DNA from: an uncultured beta proteobacterium
GTDB lineage: Bacteria; Pseudomonadota; Gammaproteobacteria; Burkholderiales; Burkholderiaceae
Reading direction: 5' to 3'
NCBI GenBank assembly: GCA_903938955.1
Contig: CAJAFJ010000596.1
Location: forward strand, 1 to 6,923
DNA length: 6,923 nt
Shown here: positions 5,763-6,923 of the stretch, one piece after another
How positions within the stretch are numbered: position 1 is the first letter of the stretch
Layout of the letters: each line of letters opens with the position of its first letter
Notes under the pieces: model-generated
What the model saw: the letters and a program-made list of their open reading frames with translations, nothing else
The model's database searches: none
Told to the model about the DNA's origin: nothing
Made by a program: the position numbers and the translations under genes

Positions 5763-6896
5763 ATGAAACTGACTAAATTATTTACACTGACCATCACCGC
5801 CCTGGCTTGCGTGCAAGCCTATGCCGACATCAATGTGGGCGTGATCGCCTCGCTCACCGGCCCAGCGGCTGCGCTGGGTGCCGAGACCAAAAAAGCGGTC
5901 GCAATGTTCCCGACCCGCATCGGTAACGAGAAGGTCAATTTCATCCTGCTCGATGACGGCACCGACCCTACTAATGCCGTTAAAAACGTGCGCAAGCTGA
6001 TCAGTGAAGACAAGGTGGATGCCATCCTCGGCCCGAATCTGGTCAGCACCGCCACCGCCATGGCCGATGTGGCCAACGCCGAAAAAACACCCATGATCTC
6101 GGTTGCCCCGCTGGATGTGGCGGGCGACAAACGCGGCTACATTTTCCGCAGTGAGCCTTCCGCGGACCTGATGGTCGAGCGCATCGTGGCCGACATGGTG
6201 GAGAACGGTGCCAAGACGGTCGGCTTCATCGGTTTCTCCGATTCCTGGGGTGAACTGCTGCTCAAGGCGCTGACCAAGGCCAGCGCAGGCAAGCTCACGA
6301 TCGTCGCCAGCGAGCGCTATGGCCGCGCCGACCCCAGCGTGCAGGCGCAAATTTTGAAGGTCATGGTCACCAAACCGGATGTGGTGTTTGTGGGCGCCTC
6401 GGGCACACCCGCGGCCATGCCGCAAATCACGCTGCGCGAGCGCGGCTACAAGGGCAAAATTTACCAATCGCATGGCGTCACCAGCAAAGACTTTTTGCGC
6501 GTGGGTGGCAAGTCGGTTGAAGGCGCGCTGATTCCTGTGGGCCCGGTGCTGGTGGCGGAGCAACTGCCTGACAGCCATCCCGCCAAAAAGAATGCAGTGG
6601 CTTTCGTGAAGGAACTGGAAGCCAAGAACGGCCCTGATTCGCGCTCGACCTTTGCCGGCGCCTCCTGGGATGCCTGGCTGCTGCTGCAGAACGCCATTGT
6701 GGGCGCCCAAAAAGGCAAGACCAAACCCGGTACGCCTGAATTCCGCACTGCGTTGCGTGACGGCATCGAAAAAACCAACAAGCTGATCGGTACCAACGGC
6801 ATCTACACCATGGGGGCCAATGACCATGCCGGTTACGACGCCAGCGCCATCGTACTGATCAAGGTTGAAAACAACCACTGGAAACTGGTGAAGTAA
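5763..6896 (+). CDS. Periplasmic substrate-binding protein of a branched-chain amino acid/aromatic-type ABC transporter (Peripla_BP_6)
   Basis: Predicted precursor of 377 residues. A Sec signal peptide covers residues 1-21, with basic start MKLTK, hydrophobic core and AYA cleavage before Asp22; the Cys16 context (TALAC) lacks Leu at -3, so a lipoprotein is unlikely. The mature part is a LivJ-like type I binding fold: (A)SLTGP(A)AALG (29-39), LLDDGTDPTNAVKNVRKLI (62-80), VDAILGP (85-91), SVAP (113-116), and a hinge/second lobe with VGFIGFSDSWGE (153-164) and FAGASWDAW (297-305). It would capture a ligand in the periplasm and deliver it to LivHMGF-type permease and ATPase subunits, presumably encoded beyond the right edge. 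AGGAG sits 8 nt before the ATG. Placement behind the ring-hydroxylation and cleavage genes suggests it binds the pathway's aromatic acid, as known for related proteins in phenylpropanoid and benzoate clusters; the ligand is inferred. It ends in TAATG, overlapping the next start. Confidence 0.92.
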   Translation: MKLTKLFTLTITALACVQAYADINVGVIASLTGPAAALGAETKKAVAMFPTRIGNEKVNFILLDDGTDPTNAVKNVRKLISEDKVDAILGPNLVSTATAMADVANAEKTPMISVAPLDVAGDKRGYIFRSEPSADLMVERIVADMVENGAKTVGFIGFSDSWGELLLKALTKASAGKLTIVASERYGRADPSVQAQILKVMVTKPDVVFVGASGTPAAMPQITLRERGYKGKIYQSHGVTSKDFLRVGGKSVEGALIPVGPVLVAEQLPDSHPAKKNAVAFVKELEAKNGPDSRSTFAGASWDAWLLLQNAIVGAQKGKTKPGTPEFRTALRDGIEKTNKLIGTNGIYTMGANDHAGYDASAIVLIKVENNHWKLVK

Positions 6897-6923
6897 TGGC
6901 CAGCGACGCATTACTCAGCACCG
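6896..6923 (+). CDS. Start of a further operon gene, cut by the window edge
   Basis: An ATG at 6896-6898 shares its A with the TAA of the binding-protein gene (TAATG), and GGTGAAG lies 2 nt upstream. Nine codons are visible (MASDALLST), open to the edge. The overlap suggests translational coupling, so the product is probably another subunit of the same ABC transporter. The short N-terminus would suit an ATP-binding subunit, but that cannot be decided from nine residues. Confidence 0.5.

Noticed and set aside
5778..6911. A 377-codon open frame on the minus strand opposite the binding-protein gene, the same length as that gene
   Set aside because: The equal length is coincidence. The translation is His/Gly-rich with no family features, and the plus-strand gene has a signal peptide, a ribosome site and family motifs.
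1..6923. CRISPR arrays, tRNA or rRNA genes, defence systems, complete insertion sequences
   Set aside because: No regularly spaced repeats, no tRNA-like or rRNA-like sequence, no transposase and no paired terminal inverted repeats were seen on either strand.

Overview
The window looks like part of a beta-proteobacterial genome, most likely Burkholderiales and perhaps Comamonadaceae-like. I infer this from the moderately high GC, the codon use, and the mix of a short tyrosine recombinase with an aromatic catabolic cluster. No rRNA, tRNA or other lineage marker is present, so the assignment is tentative. It is an accessory region: a decayed integrase at the left edge, then a divergently organised gene set for breaking down a hydroxylated phenylpropanoid (3-(3-hydroxyphenyl)propionate type).

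Layout. Positions 1-536 (minus) hold a tyrosine recombinase that is interrupted by an in-frame TGA and runs off the left edge. Positions 537-793 hold no convincing gene. On the minus strand, an IclR-family regulator closely resembling MhpR (1947-2759) is followed by a FUSC-family membrane protein (794-1888), a likely aromatic acid efflux component. Positions 2760-2930 form an AT-rich divergent control region with a tandem TGTGCACA motif that closely resembles the operator known for E. coli MhpR. On the plus strand come mhpB (2931-3869, extradiol ring-cleavage dioxygenase), a group D flavin-dependent monooxygenase oxygenase subunit of HsaA type (3946-5142), its small flavin reductase partner (5158-5709), a periplasmic branched-chain-amino-acid-type ABC substrate-binding protein (5763-6896), and the first codons of another gene overlapping its stop codon (6896 to the right edge).

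How the genes fit together (inference). The regulator senses the aromatic acid and activates the plus-strand operon from the tandem site. The ABC system imports the substrate. The reductase supplies reduced flavin to the oxygenase, which hydroxylates the phenol next to the existing OH group to give a catechol, and MhpB cleaves that ring meta to the propionate-bearing position. The FUSC protein would export excess aromatic acid.

The most notable point is the hybrid composition. The ring-cleavage enzyme, regulator and operator are of mhp type, but the one-component FAD hydroxylase MhpA is replaced in the visible part of the cluster by a two-component HsaA/HsaB-like monooxygenase, a type better known from steroid degradation. 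The downstream steps (mhpC, D, E, F) are not in the window.
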